From the NCBI GenBank assembly GCA_943369665.1, contig CALRNX020000001.1, positions 186,001 to 250,000 on the forward strand: a stretch of 64,000 bases of DNA, given 5' to 3'. Numbering within the stretch: the first letter of the stretch is position 1; every line of letters begins with the position of its first letter. Below the pieces are notes generated by a model. It saw only the letters and a program-made list of their open reading frames with translations. It searched no databases and had not been told where the DNA came from. A program made the position numbers and the translations under genes. Origin of the DNA: UKL13-3 sp943369665 (lineage in GTDB: Bacteria > Bacteroidota > Bacteroidia > UKL13-3). Positions 1-8,165 of the stretch are shown here, piece after piece.

Positions 1-2
1 TG

Positions 3-677
3 AACGCAGCTTTAAGCAAAACTGCAAATGGCTTAAACGAGTTACAACAGTTGGATAACAACTGGGAAATGGTTAAGGATAATTTGGGTAAAGCATTGGC
101 CCCGGCATTGGTTGGTTTGTTTGAAAGAATCAATACTGGTTTGGATGGAGTTATCAAACATCAGGGAGTTAATAATATGACTACTGATGAACAGATCGCC
201 TTCAGGGCCAAGGAATATATGTACGATTTGCGTACAGGAAGACGTGAAGATTTTCAAGGTCAGATAGATGGTAACAAAGCGGGGTTAATAATGTCATTGA
301 GGGCCAAAGGAATTGGCGAAGAGGAAATAACAAAGCAGTTAAACTATTACACCACATTGGCAAAGATGCCAGTAAACAGTAAGGCGGGTTACATGCTCAA
401 ATACGGGCTTGCCGAAAACCCGTTTGGAGGCAATGCCAATCTTACACCTACGCCTGTAAACAATGCGAATAGTTCCCTATCGGCAACGATGGATAATATA
501 AGTGGTGGCGGCAATATTAAAAACTTCACGGTAAACATTGCCACAATGAAAACTGCCGATACCATTAAGTTAAACGGTAGTGGAAAAGAAGATGTAGCAG
601 ATATGGAAAATGATTTTTTAGATATGTTCCTGCGAGTAGTGCAAGGGCTTGAATTAAGCGCGGGAGGTGCTGACTAA
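3..677 (+). CDS. Tail tape-measure protein, C-terminal part (5' partial)
   Basis: The reading frame is open from the left edge of the window, so the N-terminal bulk of the gene lies outside. About 224 residues are visible. They begin with a helical Asn/Leu/Lys-rich stretch and a segment of the form APALVGLFERINTGL, which is typical of the end of phage tape-measure proteins, and end in a Gly/Asn-rich, less structured tail. Its place directly before the baseplate genes matches the standard order in contractile-tail phages, where the tape measure sets tail length and precedes the hub genes. The stop overlaps the next start (TAATG at 675-679), so translation is probably coupled. The family call rests mainly on position and composition. 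Confidence 0.6.
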   Translation, partial: NAALSKTANGLNELQQLDNNWEMVKDNLGKALAPALVGLFERINTGLDGVIKHQGVNNMTTDEQIAFRAKEYMYDLRTGRREDFQGQIDGNKAGLIMSLRAKGIGEEEITKQLNYYTTLAKMPVNSKAGYMLKYGLAENPFGGNANLTPTPVNNANSSLSATMDNISGGGNIKNFTVNIATMKTADTIKLNGSGKEDVADMENDFLDMFLRVVQGLELSAGGAD

Positions 678-1375
678 TGGGCGAGGAATATGTATTAAGC
701 GAAATCGGTGCAAGGTTTAACCAGGTAACAGGTGGCAGCCCCGAAACGGATGTAAATAAAAGAGTGTTTGCCATTACAGGTGGTGAAATGAACTTGTTGG
801 ATTTATTCAGACGGGTTTTTGGTTTTAGAGGCGTTCCGTATGGGATAACACAAAAGCCATACAAACAAAGCACGGCCGACATAGACCCGAACGCTATTGA
901 AATTTACAGCGAAAAGGCAACGTTTGATTTTGCGCAAAAGATGGGTTCGCCCATCTTCCAACCGTTACGATTTGAAGATGCAAAACTTGCTCCTTTTCAA
1001 TTACCCAATGAACCATTGGTAACACTGAACAACACAAAACGACTGGTGGAAACGCCAAGCGCTGGAGGTACTCAGGATGTGATCGAGCATATTAGTTTGA
1101 ACTTTTATACGATAAAAATACAGGGCTTTATCGTGAATATGGAAACGGATGATTACCCGGATGAAGAGGTGAGAAAGTTGCGGGCTTATTACGAATTGCC
1201 ACGCAGCTTTAAAGTGTTTAATCCGTTGTTGTCATACTTTGATATAAACCTGTTTGCATGCAAAACCTTTAGCCTCCCTGCGGTTGAAGGTCACCAAGCA
1301 ATACAAGGTTATGAGATTACCGGGCGAAGTGATAAGCCCTACCAATTAGTTAAAAAAATAGTACCAGTAACATGA
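677..1375 (+). CDS. DUF6046-like phage tail/baseplate protein
   Basis: A 232-residue protein without signal peptide or membrane segment. The central and C-terminal part (about 95-230) has the layout I associate with DUF6046 proteins of Bacteroidota phages: an INIxxFE-like entry strand, a conserved middle with an LNNTKRLVET-type motif, and a final YEITGRSDKPYQL-type segment. It lies between the tape measure and the gpD-like hub protein, overlapping the latter by 4 bases (ATGA), a place often held by a tail-tube/baseplate adaptor. The structural role is inferred from position; the domain name is from memory and moderate in certainty. Confidence 0.55.
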   Translation: MGEEYVLSEIGARFNQVTGGSPETDVNKRVFAITGGEMNLLDLFRRVFGFRGVPYGITQKPYKQSTADIDPNAIEIYSEKATFDFAQKMGSPIFQPLRFEDAKLAPFQLPNEPLVTLNNTKRLVETPSAGGTQDVIEHISLNFYTIKIQGFIVNMETDDYPDEEVRKLRAYYELPRSFKVFNPLLSYFDINLFACKTFSLPAVEGHQAIQGYEITGRSDKPYQLVKKIVPVT

Positions 1376-2334
1376 GCGTAGAACTTACATGCGAAATAAC
1401 CATTGGCGATTATTTGTTTACCGAGGCTAACTCGGTAACGATACGCTCAGGGCGCAATTTGCTTGTAGGTACAGCACGCATTATACTGGCTAATATAGAT
1501 ACAGCCATAAGTAACCCAACGGTGTTGGATAATGCGATAAACGTGGATGATCCTGTAACGATCAAACTTGGATATGATGGAGATAATAAACTTGAGTTTA
1601 CAGGTTTTGTTAAAGAGAAACGGCCAAACGCTCCATTTGAAATATTGTGCGAAGATGCTATGCGGGATATGCGCACACCGTTTTCAAAGAATTATGCAGC
1701 GGTAAAACTGATTGACCTGATAAAAGAACTTGTACCCGATGCGCATATTTATGCATTGCCTGAGATAACACTAACCGATTTTAGGGTGAACAAAGCCACA
1801 AAATTGCAGGTGTTGAATGAAGTAAAAAATACGTATCCGGGCATTGATATTTATTACCGCAATGGAGTGATGTATGCGGGTTATCCATACTTGGAAAAGG
1901 GCGGCAACCATATTTACTACCACCTGCAAGATACTATTCAAAAACACGATATGGTATTTACCAAAGAGGGTGATTTGAAAATACGGGTGGAAGCAATAAG
2001 CATGATGGCCGATGGTAGCAAAGTGGAGTTGGTGGTGGGTGATGCGGGAGGTGATAGTACAACATTGCACTATACCAACCTGCCTGAAGCTGAGTTGAAA
2101 AAACAAGCCGAGATTCATTTGAAGCAACTGAAGATACGAGGCTATAAAGGAACGGTTACCACATGGGGAATACCATTTGCAAAACATGGAGACATAGCCG
2201 AGTGGGAGGATAGATTTTACCCAACCCGCAGGCAAGCCAATTTTATAGATGAGGTTACAGTTGAATGGGGTTTAAATGGATTTAAAAGAATACTTAAACC
2301 GGGATTAAAAGCAAGAAACGAAATAGCAGCATGA
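1372..2334 (+). CDS. Baseplate hub protein, phage late control gpD / Mu gp44-like
   Basis: A 320-residue protein. The N-terminal half (about 10-100) is beta-rich, with a segment on affine unit vectors of the GYDGDNKLEFTGFV type that is typical of gpD/gp27-fold hub proteins, where the text reads like 'LGYDG ... xFTGxV'. The rest holds the second hub barrel and ends with a short basic tail. In contractile tails this trimer sits under the tube and carries the spike. The order hub-spike-gp46/gp25 wedge after it fits Mu and P2 baseplate modules. It overlaps both neighbours by 4 bases, so it belongs to one translationally coupled operon. Confidence 0.7.
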   Translation: MSVELTCEITIGDYLFTEANSVTIRSGRNLLVGTARIILANIDTAISNPTVLDNAINVDDPVTIKLGYDGDNKLEFTGFVKEKRPNAPFEILCEDAMRDMRTPFSKNYAAVKLIDLIKELVPDAHIYALPEITLTDFRVNKATKLQVLNEVKNTYPGIDIYYRNGVMYAGYPYLEKGGNHIYYHLQDTIQKHDMVFTKEGDLKIRVEAISMMADGSKVELVVGDAGGDSTTLHYTNLPEAELKKQAEIHLKQLKIRGYKGTVTTWGIPFAKHGDIAEWEDRFYPTRRQANFIDEVTVEWGLNGFKRILKPGLKARNEIAA

Positions 2335-2843
2335 CCGAGCAAGAAATAATAGAACGACTAACCGCTGTGTTTAAAAACAGGCGCGCATTTACGATCGGGA
2401 AAGTAGTGGCCGTAACGGGTAATACTTGCGAAGTGAAGCCTCTGAATGGTGATGAAAATCTTACAGGTGTGCGCCTGAGTTTTGAGGAACCCGCAAACCA
2501 TATGTTAACCCCTGCGAAGGATAGTATTGTAGTTGCCGGGTTTCGGTATATCAATAAAATGCAAACCGAGGTTTTTGTGGTGTATAGTAGCAAATACTCA
2601 AAATACAAAATGATTACTGAGGAAGGATCAACCGAATACAGTATGGCAAAAACAGAAGAGTTGATAACACAATTAAATAAAACCAATGCTACCGTAAAAG
2701 CATTGGTTAAAGCAATTATTACAAGTGCTGTTACTCCCGGTGATGGTGGTGCAACTTATAAAGCAAACATGGCATCGGTGTTGTCGGCTGTGGAGTATGG
2801 TGATTTTTCAGAAATAAAAAACGAAAACTTTAAACATGGCTAG
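2331..2843 (+). CDS. Baseplate spike / assembly protein V (Mu gp45-like)
   Basis: A 170-residue protein. Residues about 15-95 form a short beta-rich domain (RAFTIGKVVAV, NTCEVKPL, GVRLSF, DSIVVAGF) consistent with the OB-fold of gpV/gp45 spikes. The C-terminal part is helical and Thr/Ala-rich instead of the usual beta-helix needle, and no metal-binding HxH tip is visible. The call depends on its position between the gpD-like hub and the gp25-like wedge. It overlaps the next gene by 8 bases. Confidence 0.55.
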   Translation: MTEQEIIERLTAVFKNRRAFTIGKVVAVTGNTCEVKPLNGDENLTGVRLSFEEPANHMLTPAKDSIVVAGFRYINKMQTEVFVVYSSKYSKYKMITEEGSTEYSMAKTEELITQLNKTNATVKALVKAIITSAVTPGDGGATYKANMASVLSAVEYGDFSEIKNENFKHG

Positions 2844-3144
2844 GGTTCAAATAGATATAATGACCGATGATGATGGCGATATCCTGATTAAGGATGGAAA
2901 CCTTGTGTTTGGCGATGCCACTCGCAAGCATCAGCAGGTTATTGTATTGGCGAACGAAGGCGATATAAAGTATGACCCATTGCAGGGTGTTGGTGTTGAG
3001 GATTGGTTGTTGGAAGATGGCGACAGTGATATGTTAAGTCTTCAACATAAAATACAAAACAAATTGGAGCGTGATGGATGCCAAGTGCAAAAGATTGACT
3101 TATCTACTTTTCCGAACCCAATAATTAAGGCTGATTATGAGTAG
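2836..3144 (+). CDS. Baseplate wedge protein W (gp25 / Mu gp46-like)
   Basis: A 102-residue protein close to the usual length of this family. It starts with D-rich text (TDDDGDILIKDGNLVFGDA) like the D-L-V/x-GD opening of Mu gp46 proteins. It then has the region QQVIVLANEGDIKYDPLQGVGVEDWL, where the family has an R/QxIxxxLxTxxGEWxxxPxxG pattern. This is the strongest single family match in the baseplate set. It builds the inner wedge of the contractile baseplate. It overlaps the following gene by 8 bases. Confidence 0.7.
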   Translation: MARVQIDIMTDDDGDILIKDGNLVFGDATRKHQQVIVLANEGDIKYDPLQGVGVEDWLLEDGDSDMLSLQHKIQNKLERDGCQVQKIDLSTFPNPIIKADYE

Positions 3145-3733
3145 GAGAATTAAAGTATTTAACGGACAAACACTGATAGACATAGCCATCCAATATGGCG
3201 GATGCTATGAGTATATATTTAACCTGATGCAGCTTAACGAGGTAAGTATAACAGGTGTGTACAATGGTAGGTTATTAGGTGCTGGCGATGAGTTAATTAT
3301 TGATGATGTGATCCCTCGGCTTACCGAAACAAACGAAGCCGTTGCCGCGTATTTTAAAGATAATAAACTAAGCGTAAATACAGGTTTCACTGCTAACCCT
3401 ACGGTAACGTGTTTGGTATTGCCTGAGGTGAGTTTGATGTTGGATGGTGTAAGGCCATATTTCAAGGCGAGTAATGGCGAATACGACAGTATTTACCCGC
3501 TAACATTTACTTACCAGTGGTTGCAAAATTTTGTACCGATTGAAGGTGAAACAAACCAAACATTTACACCGACCATTTTTAACGGTAACAAAAGAATTGG
3601 GTGCATAGTTACCGCAGTGAGTGAGTTGGCCGATAATACCAATAATACGAATACTATGTACTATGTAGGATTACGGTACAACAAGTTTAATTATACAATA
3701 CCGGGTGCGATTACTTTAACAGCAAATTTATAA
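3137..3733 (+). CDS. LysM-like and Ig-like tail protein
   Basis: A 198-residue protein. Residues about 5-55 read like a LysM/gpX-type repeat (FNGQTLIDIAIQYGG, then FNLMQLN, then LLGAGDELII). The second half has a short Ig-like pattern with YQWLQNF, then NQTFTP and RIGCIVTAVS, common in Bacteroidota surface proteins. LysM-type proteins in contractile tails (P2 gpX) link tube and hub and usually sit before the hub gene; here the gene follows the wedge gene. The Ig-like part suggests exposure at the tip. No signal peptide is present, as expected for a virion protein. Confidence 0.5.
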   Translation: MSRRIKVFNGQTLIDIAIQYGGCYEYIFNLMQLNEVSITGVYNGRLLGAGDELIIDDVIPRLTETNEAVAAYFKDNKLSVNTGFTANPTVTCLVLPEVSLMLDGVRPYFKASNGEYDSIYPLTFTYQWLQNFVPIEGETNQTFTPTIFNGNKRIGCIVTAVSELADNTNNTNTMYYVGLRYNKFNYTIPGAITLTANL

Positions 3734-3745
3734 ATACAACAGATT

Positions 3746-4201
3746 ATGAGTATCAACAGACAATTAACATATTTCGCCAATCTCATTAAAACGGCATTTG
3801 GAGAAATAATTAACGCCACAGGCGGATCGGCAATTAACAGCCAAAACAATTACGTGGATGTGATTACCGCAGGCGGTGCAGGATTGCTTGTAGATGTTAT
3901 CACATTAACAAGTAACGATTCGGCTGCGGCCAATGTTGTTATAGCCCGTAAAAGAGGTGGAACATATTACCCATTAGTGGTTGTGGCTGTGGCTGCGAAC
4001 AGTGGTACAAATGGAACAACCGCTGCGGTCGATCCTTTGGGTGGTTCTCTTTGGACGGGATTGGCTATTAACGACCAAGGTAAACGTTACGTCAGGTTAG
4101 AAGTAGGCGATAGCCTTGCTATTAAGACTTTGGTAGCGGTAACGAATACGGCAGGTATGGCCATTCGTTGTAATGTTTCGGGTTTAGAATTTGAGGTATA
4201 A
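3746..4201 (+). CDS. Hypothetical virion-associated protein
   Basis: A 151-residue protein, rich in Ala, Gly, Val and Thr, with alternating beta-type strands and no signal peptide or membrane segment. I do not recognise the family. Position inside the tail operon, 12 bases after the LysM/Ig gene and 6 before the lectin-like gene, and the composition suggest a small trimeric or decorating structural protein. The gene is clearly expressed with the operon by spacing; its function is unknown. Confidence 0.45.
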   Translation: MSINRQLTYFANLIKTAFGEIINATGGSAINSQNNYVDVITAGGAGLLVDVITLTSNDSAAANVVIARKRGGTYYPLVVVAVAANSGTNGTTAAVDPLGGSLWTGLAINDQGKRYVRLEVGDSLAIKTLVAVTNTAGMAIRCNVSGLEFEV

Positions 4202-4207
4202 TAGAGC

Positions 4208-4945
4208 ATGTTTGGCGGTAAAGGAAATAGTGGAAAATTAGTAACGGGCAAGCCTTTCGATTTGGGTTTGGCGGTAATACCTGGGTGTGTTCAATGGATA
4301 CGCATGGATATGATCCGTAATTTTCGCTTTCGCCAAAATCGTGTCGATTTTATAAGTGATTTAAGCAGCAACCGAAACAATTTAATTCCTTTTGCAACAG
4401 GTGAGGGATTATTACTTGACCGTAAAAAGAGGAATGTAGCTTCCTCTGATGGAACAACCACTTTAGCTTTTAATGCAGCAATATCTTTAAGTGATTTTAC
4501 TATCGCTATATGTGCAAATAATACTAAAGCCGGTAACGGTAGATTATTTGGTAATGCCGTTGGTTATAACAGTTATATAGAGTTTGCCACAGGTTCAGGC
4601 GGTGCGATAAAACTTGACAACTCGCTATCAGGTGGAGAGGTTTATTTTTTTACAAGCAATTATATCGTTTCAGATGCTGAGTTGAACTATGTATATATTT
4701 TGAGGCGTATTGGAACATCTTTAGAGTTATGGCGTAATGGTGCATTATTTGGAACGATTACAATAGGAACGCTACCTCTAAATATTGGTCAACTCTTTAG
4801 AAATACAGCTGATACAAATACTCGTTATCAGGGAACCTATGCCGAACATATTATTTACAGTCGTGCCATTACTGATGATGAATTGAGATTAGTAAATGAA
4901 ACCATTTTCAATCGTTGGATTAACCTAAGCCCACAAATAAATTAA
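4208..4945 (+). CDS. Concanavalin/LamG-like lectin-fold tail protein
   Basis: A 245-residue protein. The C-terminal two thirds (about 70-240) have the strand order of a LamG/concanavalin-like domain: SLSDFTIAIC, then a GRLFGN loop, LNYVYILRRIGTSLELWRNGALFGTI, and the closing YAEHIIYSRAITDDELRLV, the usual last strand plus helix of such domains. Lectin folds of this type on phage tails bind surface glycans, so a receptor-binding role is likely. It is inserted among baseplate genes instead of sitting at the end of the tail operon. No signal peptide is seen. Confidence 0.55.
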   Translation: MFGGKGNSGKLVTGKPFDLGLAVIPGCVQWIRMDMIRNFRFRQNRVDFISDLSSNRNNLIPFATGEGLLLDRKKRNVASSDGTTTLAFNAAISLSDFTIAICANNTKAGNGRLFGNAVGYNSYIEFATGSGGAIKLDNSLSGGEVYFFTSNYIVSDAELNYVYILRRIGTSLELWRNGALFGTITIGTLPLNIGQLFRNTADTNTRYQGTYAEHIIYSRAITDDELRLVNETIFNRWINLSPQIN

Positions 4946-4947
4946 TT

Positions 4948-5277
4948 ATGAAAATAGATTTAAGTTTTATCCCCCAAATTAAAGTTGTCGTAACTACTAC
5001 GGAAGGCGGTATTGATTCAGTCGATGAGGTAGAGTCGGCTCATCTTATTAATTACCCGGTAGGTCAATTTGTTGCCGAAAAATTAGAGCAGCGCTCAAGC
5101 CCTGACAATGCTTTGGTTGAATATCGTATGGCTACTGAGTTGCGCAAAACAAACCAAGTCAATGTTACTAAGGAAGAGGCTAACATTTTAATTGATGTAG
5201 TGCATTCATTCCAGGAAGACAACTTGTTTAAAGGTCAAATTTTGCATGCGATTAATATCGCTTTAAACCCTGCATAA
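4948..5277 (+). CDS. Hypothetical phage tail-region protein
   Basis: A 109-residue soluble protein with mixed charge and no recognised domain. It starts 3 bases after the lectin-like gene stops and is followed 10 bases later by the wedge protein J gene, so it is part of the same transcript. It could be a chaperone for the lectin-like protein or a minor structural part; the sequence does not decide. Confidence 0.4.
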   Translation: MKIDLSFIPQIKVVVTTTEGGIDSVDEVESAHLINYPVGQFVAEKLEQRSSPDNALVEYRMATELRKTNQVNVTKEEANILIDVVHSFQEDNLFKGQILHAINIALNPA

Positions 5278-5286
5278 TCACAACAC

Positions 5287-6087
5287 ATGCTAAGTATAAA
5301 CGAAACATTAGACGTAATAGACGAAGCCATCGAAGCCGAAAGCGCTCTCGATGGTTTAAGCACAAGTAACGTTGCGGAATGGGTTGCCATTAAGCAGGTA
5401 GTAGCTACTGCGGGCTTTACTATAAGTTCGTTTGTAGAAGTACAGTTGGCAGAATTGGACGAACGCGGAAAGGCTGCCAACTTTGGTACGCTTGCGTGGT
5501 TTGCTGATACCGCTTTGGAGTATCAGGACGGAGACCCGCTTGTGGTCGTGGATGGCAAAGCGGGTTACGCAACCATTGACGAAAGCAAACGGATCATAAA
5601 GCAAGTGGCCGTAGTTGAAAATGATGAGGGCCGTGTTGTTTTTAAAGTGGTAAAAGTAAACAATGTACCGCTCACAAACGATGAGTTAATCCGATTCACA
5701 TTTTACATTAACCGCAGAAAAGCCGCAGGAATTAAAACGGCTTTCATTAGTCAATTAGCTGATTTGGTGTGGCCGCAATTAAGTATTCGTTACGATGGTT
5801 CGTTGATCCTTTCCGATTTTAAAGTGATTGTAGAGGCCGCAATAAACGACCACTTAGCAAGCATCTATTTTAATGGCCGTATGAATATAAACTTATTCCG
5901 AGATGCTATTGAAAAGGTAAGTGGTGTGGCTGCGGGTGGTGTGGCGATTACTTCTTTGCAACTTAGACCTGATGCGGGTGTATACGTTGCCGTTACATTT
6001 GATGCGGAAGCATACAGCGGCCATTTTAAAATTGACCCTGCACATCCACTTAGTGATGTTGCTCAAATTAATTACATAGCTGTATAA
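5287..6087 (+). CDS. Baseplate wedge protein J-like (Mu gp47 / T4 gp6 type)
   Basis: A 266-residue protein, shorter than Mu gp47 (about 360). The middle reads as in baseplate J proteins of Bacteroidota phages: NNVPLTNDELIRFTFYINRRKAAGI, then VWPQLSIRYDGSLILSDFKVIVEAAINDHLASIYFNGR, then a DAIEKVSGV segment, i.e. the PLT-xx-L / AG / Y.. / AI..yl..l.FNG / dav..v.GV sequence of features. J and I form the wedge around the hub. The following gene starts directly after the stop and fits gpI, which supports the call. Confidence 0.6.
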   Translation: MLSINETLDVIDEAIEAESALDGLSTSNVAEWVAIKQVVATAGFTISSFVEVQLAELDERGKAANFGTLAWFADTALEYQDGDPLVVVDGKAGYATIDESKRIIKQVAVVENDEGRVVFKVVKVNNVPLTNDELIRFTFYINRRKAAGIKTAFISQLADLVWPQLSIRYDGSLILSDFKVIVEAAINDHLASIYFNGRMNINLFRDAIEKVSGVAAGGVAITSLQLRPDAGVYVAVTFDAEAYSGHFKIDPAHPLSDVAQINYIAV

Positions 6088-6594
6088 ATGAACTACAACT
6101 GGAACATACGTATATGGTTAGAGCAATACATACCTCTGCAAATGCGCAAACCTGTGCGCATCGCTTTGTCGTATGCTTTGATTGCTCCCGTACAAGTTGC
6201 TTGGGATCGGTTCATCGTAAAGAAAACGGCAATTGATTTCGACACCATGTTTTCGGGCGAAACCATTTGCGTGGAGGAAAAGCTAAATATATTGTTTGAT
6301 CCTGTTTTAAAACGCATTCAAATTGCCACCAATGATGATGCAGAAACCCATTACTATATCTATAATCATAACGAGACAATTGAGGAAGCTAAAAAGGTAT
6401 ATGTCTATAAACATGATGAGGCCATAGATGATTCGCTGAAGATTTATATATACGGCCACAGTGAAATATTAAATCCTTACGACTTTACGGTGTATGTGCC
6501 AAACGAAGTTTACACACCGATACCTGTCAATATTAAGCAGGAAATTGAGAAATACAGATTTGCAGGAAAACGCTACCAAATAACACTTACATAA
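6088..6594 (+). CDS. Baseplate protein I-like (Mu gp48 type)
   Basis: A 168-residue protein beginning immediately after the J-like gene, with the opening NIRIWLEQYIPLQMRKPVRIALSYALIAPV that resembles gpI-type wedge proteins (short helix, then a basic amphipathic stretch). The second half repeats a YxYxHxExI theme (YIYNHNE, YVYKHDE, YIYGHSE at about 88-125), an internal threefold repeat. The J-I gene order is the main support. The repeat is unusual for gpI and may be an added contact surface. Confidence 0.5.
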   Translation: MNYNWNIRIWLEQYIPLQMRKPVRIALSYALIAPVQVAWDRFIVKKTAIDFDTMFSGETICVEEKLNILFDPVLKRIQIATNDDAETHYYIYNHNETIEEAKKVYVYKHDEAIDDSLKIYIYGHSEILNPYDFTVYVPNEVYTPIPVNIKQEIEKYRFAGKRYQITLT

Positions 6595-6595
6595 A

Positions 6596-7342
6596 ATGAA
6601 TGAATTAAAATTTTACCCGGGCGGACATCCGTTAAGCATTGATGATTTAACATGGTTACAAACTGCCATGCGTTTCGGTTTTGAAGCATTAATGACCAGT
6701 ATGGGTACTGGTTTTATTTTGTCAGGTTGCGCAGTAACGCGGGCGGGTGGCATGTTGAATGTAGGGCCGGGCGTTGTTGTTCATGATTCCGAAATCCTGC
6801 TTTTTGACGGAGCAAGCATTTCCTTGTTATACGAACCTGGTGCGTATTTTGAAGCCCACGAAACAAACGATGTACAAACCGTAACGTATAAAGACTTAAT
6901 AGTGCGCGATGTTTATAAAATCCGCAAAGCCAAATTAAATGGTAACGTGGCCGTAGGTGGTAATTTTGCCTACTTCGATCGTAACCGTGTACAGAACACT
7001 GTTTGGACAGAGGTAGTACCCGAGCCTGATTTCGATTTTGCCACAGTAGCAGCCGGACCGACCCGACTGAGTTACAAAACAGTAAACCGCGAGTTAATTG
7101 TACGTGGACGTATAACGGTAGATACAGCTTGGGCAAATGGGTCAACCCTTGCCGTGTTCCCCATTCCCGATATATGGCGGCCGCTTGTAACTGTTGCAAT
7201 GCCCGTTGTTCTTGCTACGTCTGGAATTACCATTATCGCAAGCCCGGGTTCGGGATTTATTAGTATGGAGAATAATACAGGTGGTGTTATTGCTGATGGT
7301 ACTGAAATAGTAATTGGCGAGTTTCGGTATAGGTTAGATTAA
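6596..7342 (+). CDS. Tail-fibre-like protein
   Basis: A 248-residue protein, last gene of the tail operon. The N-terminal part (FYPGGHPLSIDDLTWLQTAMRFGFEAL) resembles the attachment region of fibre proteins that follow gpI in contractile phages. A beta-rich middle (GGMLNVGPGVVVHDSEILLFDG) and a globular C-terminal part follow. There is no obvious chaperone gene behind it. It is likely the receptor-binding fibre, together with the lectin-like protein upstream. Confidence 0.5.
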   Translation: MNELKFYPGGHPLSIDDLTWLQTAMRFGFEALMTSMGTGFILSGCAVTRAGGMLNVGPGVVVHDSEILLFDGASISLLYEPGAYFEAHETNDVQTVTYKDLIVRDVYKIRKAKLNGNVAVGGNFAYFDRNRVQNTVWTEVVPEPDFDFATVAAGPTRLSYKTVNRELIVRGRITVDTAWANGSTLAVFPIPDIWRPLVTVAMPVVLATSGITIIASPGSGFISMENNTGGVIADGTEIVIGEFRYRLD

Positions 7343-7485
7343 AGTGTTTAAAGATTGTTTAAAGTTGCGTTAAACCTTATGTTTGTGATGGTGATTGGCT
7401 AAGAAGATACCTAAAGGCAAGCCATGAAAGCAGCAATGCAAAGTCGAACGCGAATGGTATCCTATGCGTGTGGTAATGGCGGTTC

Positions 7486-7510
7486 GTGGGTTCAAATCCC
7501 ACTCACTAAA
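7486..7510 (+). other. tRNA-like 3' fragment, candidate prophage attachment site
   Basis: Bases 7486-7502 form a perfect T-arm (5-bp stem GTGGG/CCCAC around a 7-base loop TTCAAAT), followed by TCACTAA and A in the place of an acceptor strand. No matching 5' acceptor strand (TTAGTGA) or anticodon arm is found upstream, so this is a fragment, not a gene. Such tRNA 3' ends mark attachment sites of integrase-type prophages, and the place, right after the last tail gene, fits. The rest of the 7343-7660 gap holds three GTTTAAA-like repeats near 7344-7376 and otherwise nothing I can name. Confidence 0.4.
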
Positions 7511-7511
7511 T

Positions 7512-7537
7512 AAAAAGCCCCTATTTGGGGCTTTTTT
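7512..7537 (+). terminator. Rho-independent terminator at prophage end
   Basis: Stem AAAAAGCCCC paired with GGGGCTTTTT around the loop TATTT, followed by a T run. The arms carry A and T tracts on both sides, so it can stop transcription from either direction, separating the phage tail operon from the host gene on the opposite strand. Confidence 0.85.
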
Positions 7538-7660
7538 ACTTTCTGAGGTCAGTCAATTACTTTCTGAAATTATAAGGTTTGAAGTAATCATGTGGCAAAT
7601 GTAATAGTATTTGATATTATTGTATGCGGGTTCTAAAAATAGCGCCATCTCGATTTTGAT

Positions 7661-8125
7661 TTAGCGCCATTTGGTTTTCGCGATTATACCTGATAACCTA
7701 CGGTGGTAATTGATTTGTCCCAGGTGGTATTGAAAGTGCAGCAAGAACTGGTTGAGGTACCAGGCCGTTGTGCGCTTACCCATAAAATCATAAGGATACT
7801 CCTTGTTTAAATCCGCATCGGTTAGTTTGGGTAAAGCACTTTGCAACATTGCCTGTGTATCGTGCAGCATCACCATCAACTCATGCTTGCTCAAATCTTT
7901 GGTGGAAAATTCTTCTTCGCGATTGCGCACATAACCGGTATTGGCTAAGGTAGCACCAATAAAATGTTGCAGGTTGCCAATCAGGTGTAAACACAAATTA
8001 CCACCCGAATTGCTGATCCCCGGTTCTACTTTCCACAACAAATCATCATTTGCATACAACTGAATTTCATCGTGCAGTTTCTGAATATCCCTCAGGTATA
8101 TTTCAGTATAGTAGGTCGCATTCAT
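7661..8125 (-). CDS. DinB superfamily protein
   Basis: About 154 residues from the start chosen here (MNATYY); an upstream in-frame ATG would add 13 residues of unlikely sequence. The protein is all-helical, with a conserved metal-ligand pattern of the DinB/YfiT fold: HLIGNLQHFIGATL (first His about residue 48) and LLHFQYHLGQINYHRR near the end with spaced histidines. DinB-like proteins are putative thiol-dependent S-transferases; in bacillithiol-making bacteria some act as bacillithiol transferases, and bshB1 and bshC are present in this window. The substrate is unknown. It follows the aldehyde dehydrogenase gene by 40 bases on the same strand. Confidence 0.75.
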   Translation of the reverse strand: MNATYYTEIYLRDIQKLHDEIQLYANDDLLWKVEPGISNSGGNLCLHLIGNLQHFIGATLANTGYVRNREEEFSTKDLSKHELMVMLHDTQAMLQSALPKLTDADLNKEYPYDFMGKRTTAWYLNQFLLHFQYHLGQINYHRRLSGIIAKTKWR

Positions 8126-8165
8126 ATTTTTTTGATTACTTAGGTAAAGATAGGTAAACAACAAC

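Noticed and set aside
1..7342. Extracellular contractile injection system (eCIS) or type VI secretion instead of a phage
   Set aside because: No AAA ATPase, no eCIS-type toxin genes, and a fibre, lectin gene and attachment-like fragment are present; though with the left part missing this cannot be fully excluded.
7420..7510. Possible complete tRNA or tmRNA gene at the prophage end
   Set aside because: Only the T-arm and a 3' strand can be drawn; no pairing 5' acceptor strand, D-arm or anticodon arm is found, and the 3' end does not resemble tmRNA.
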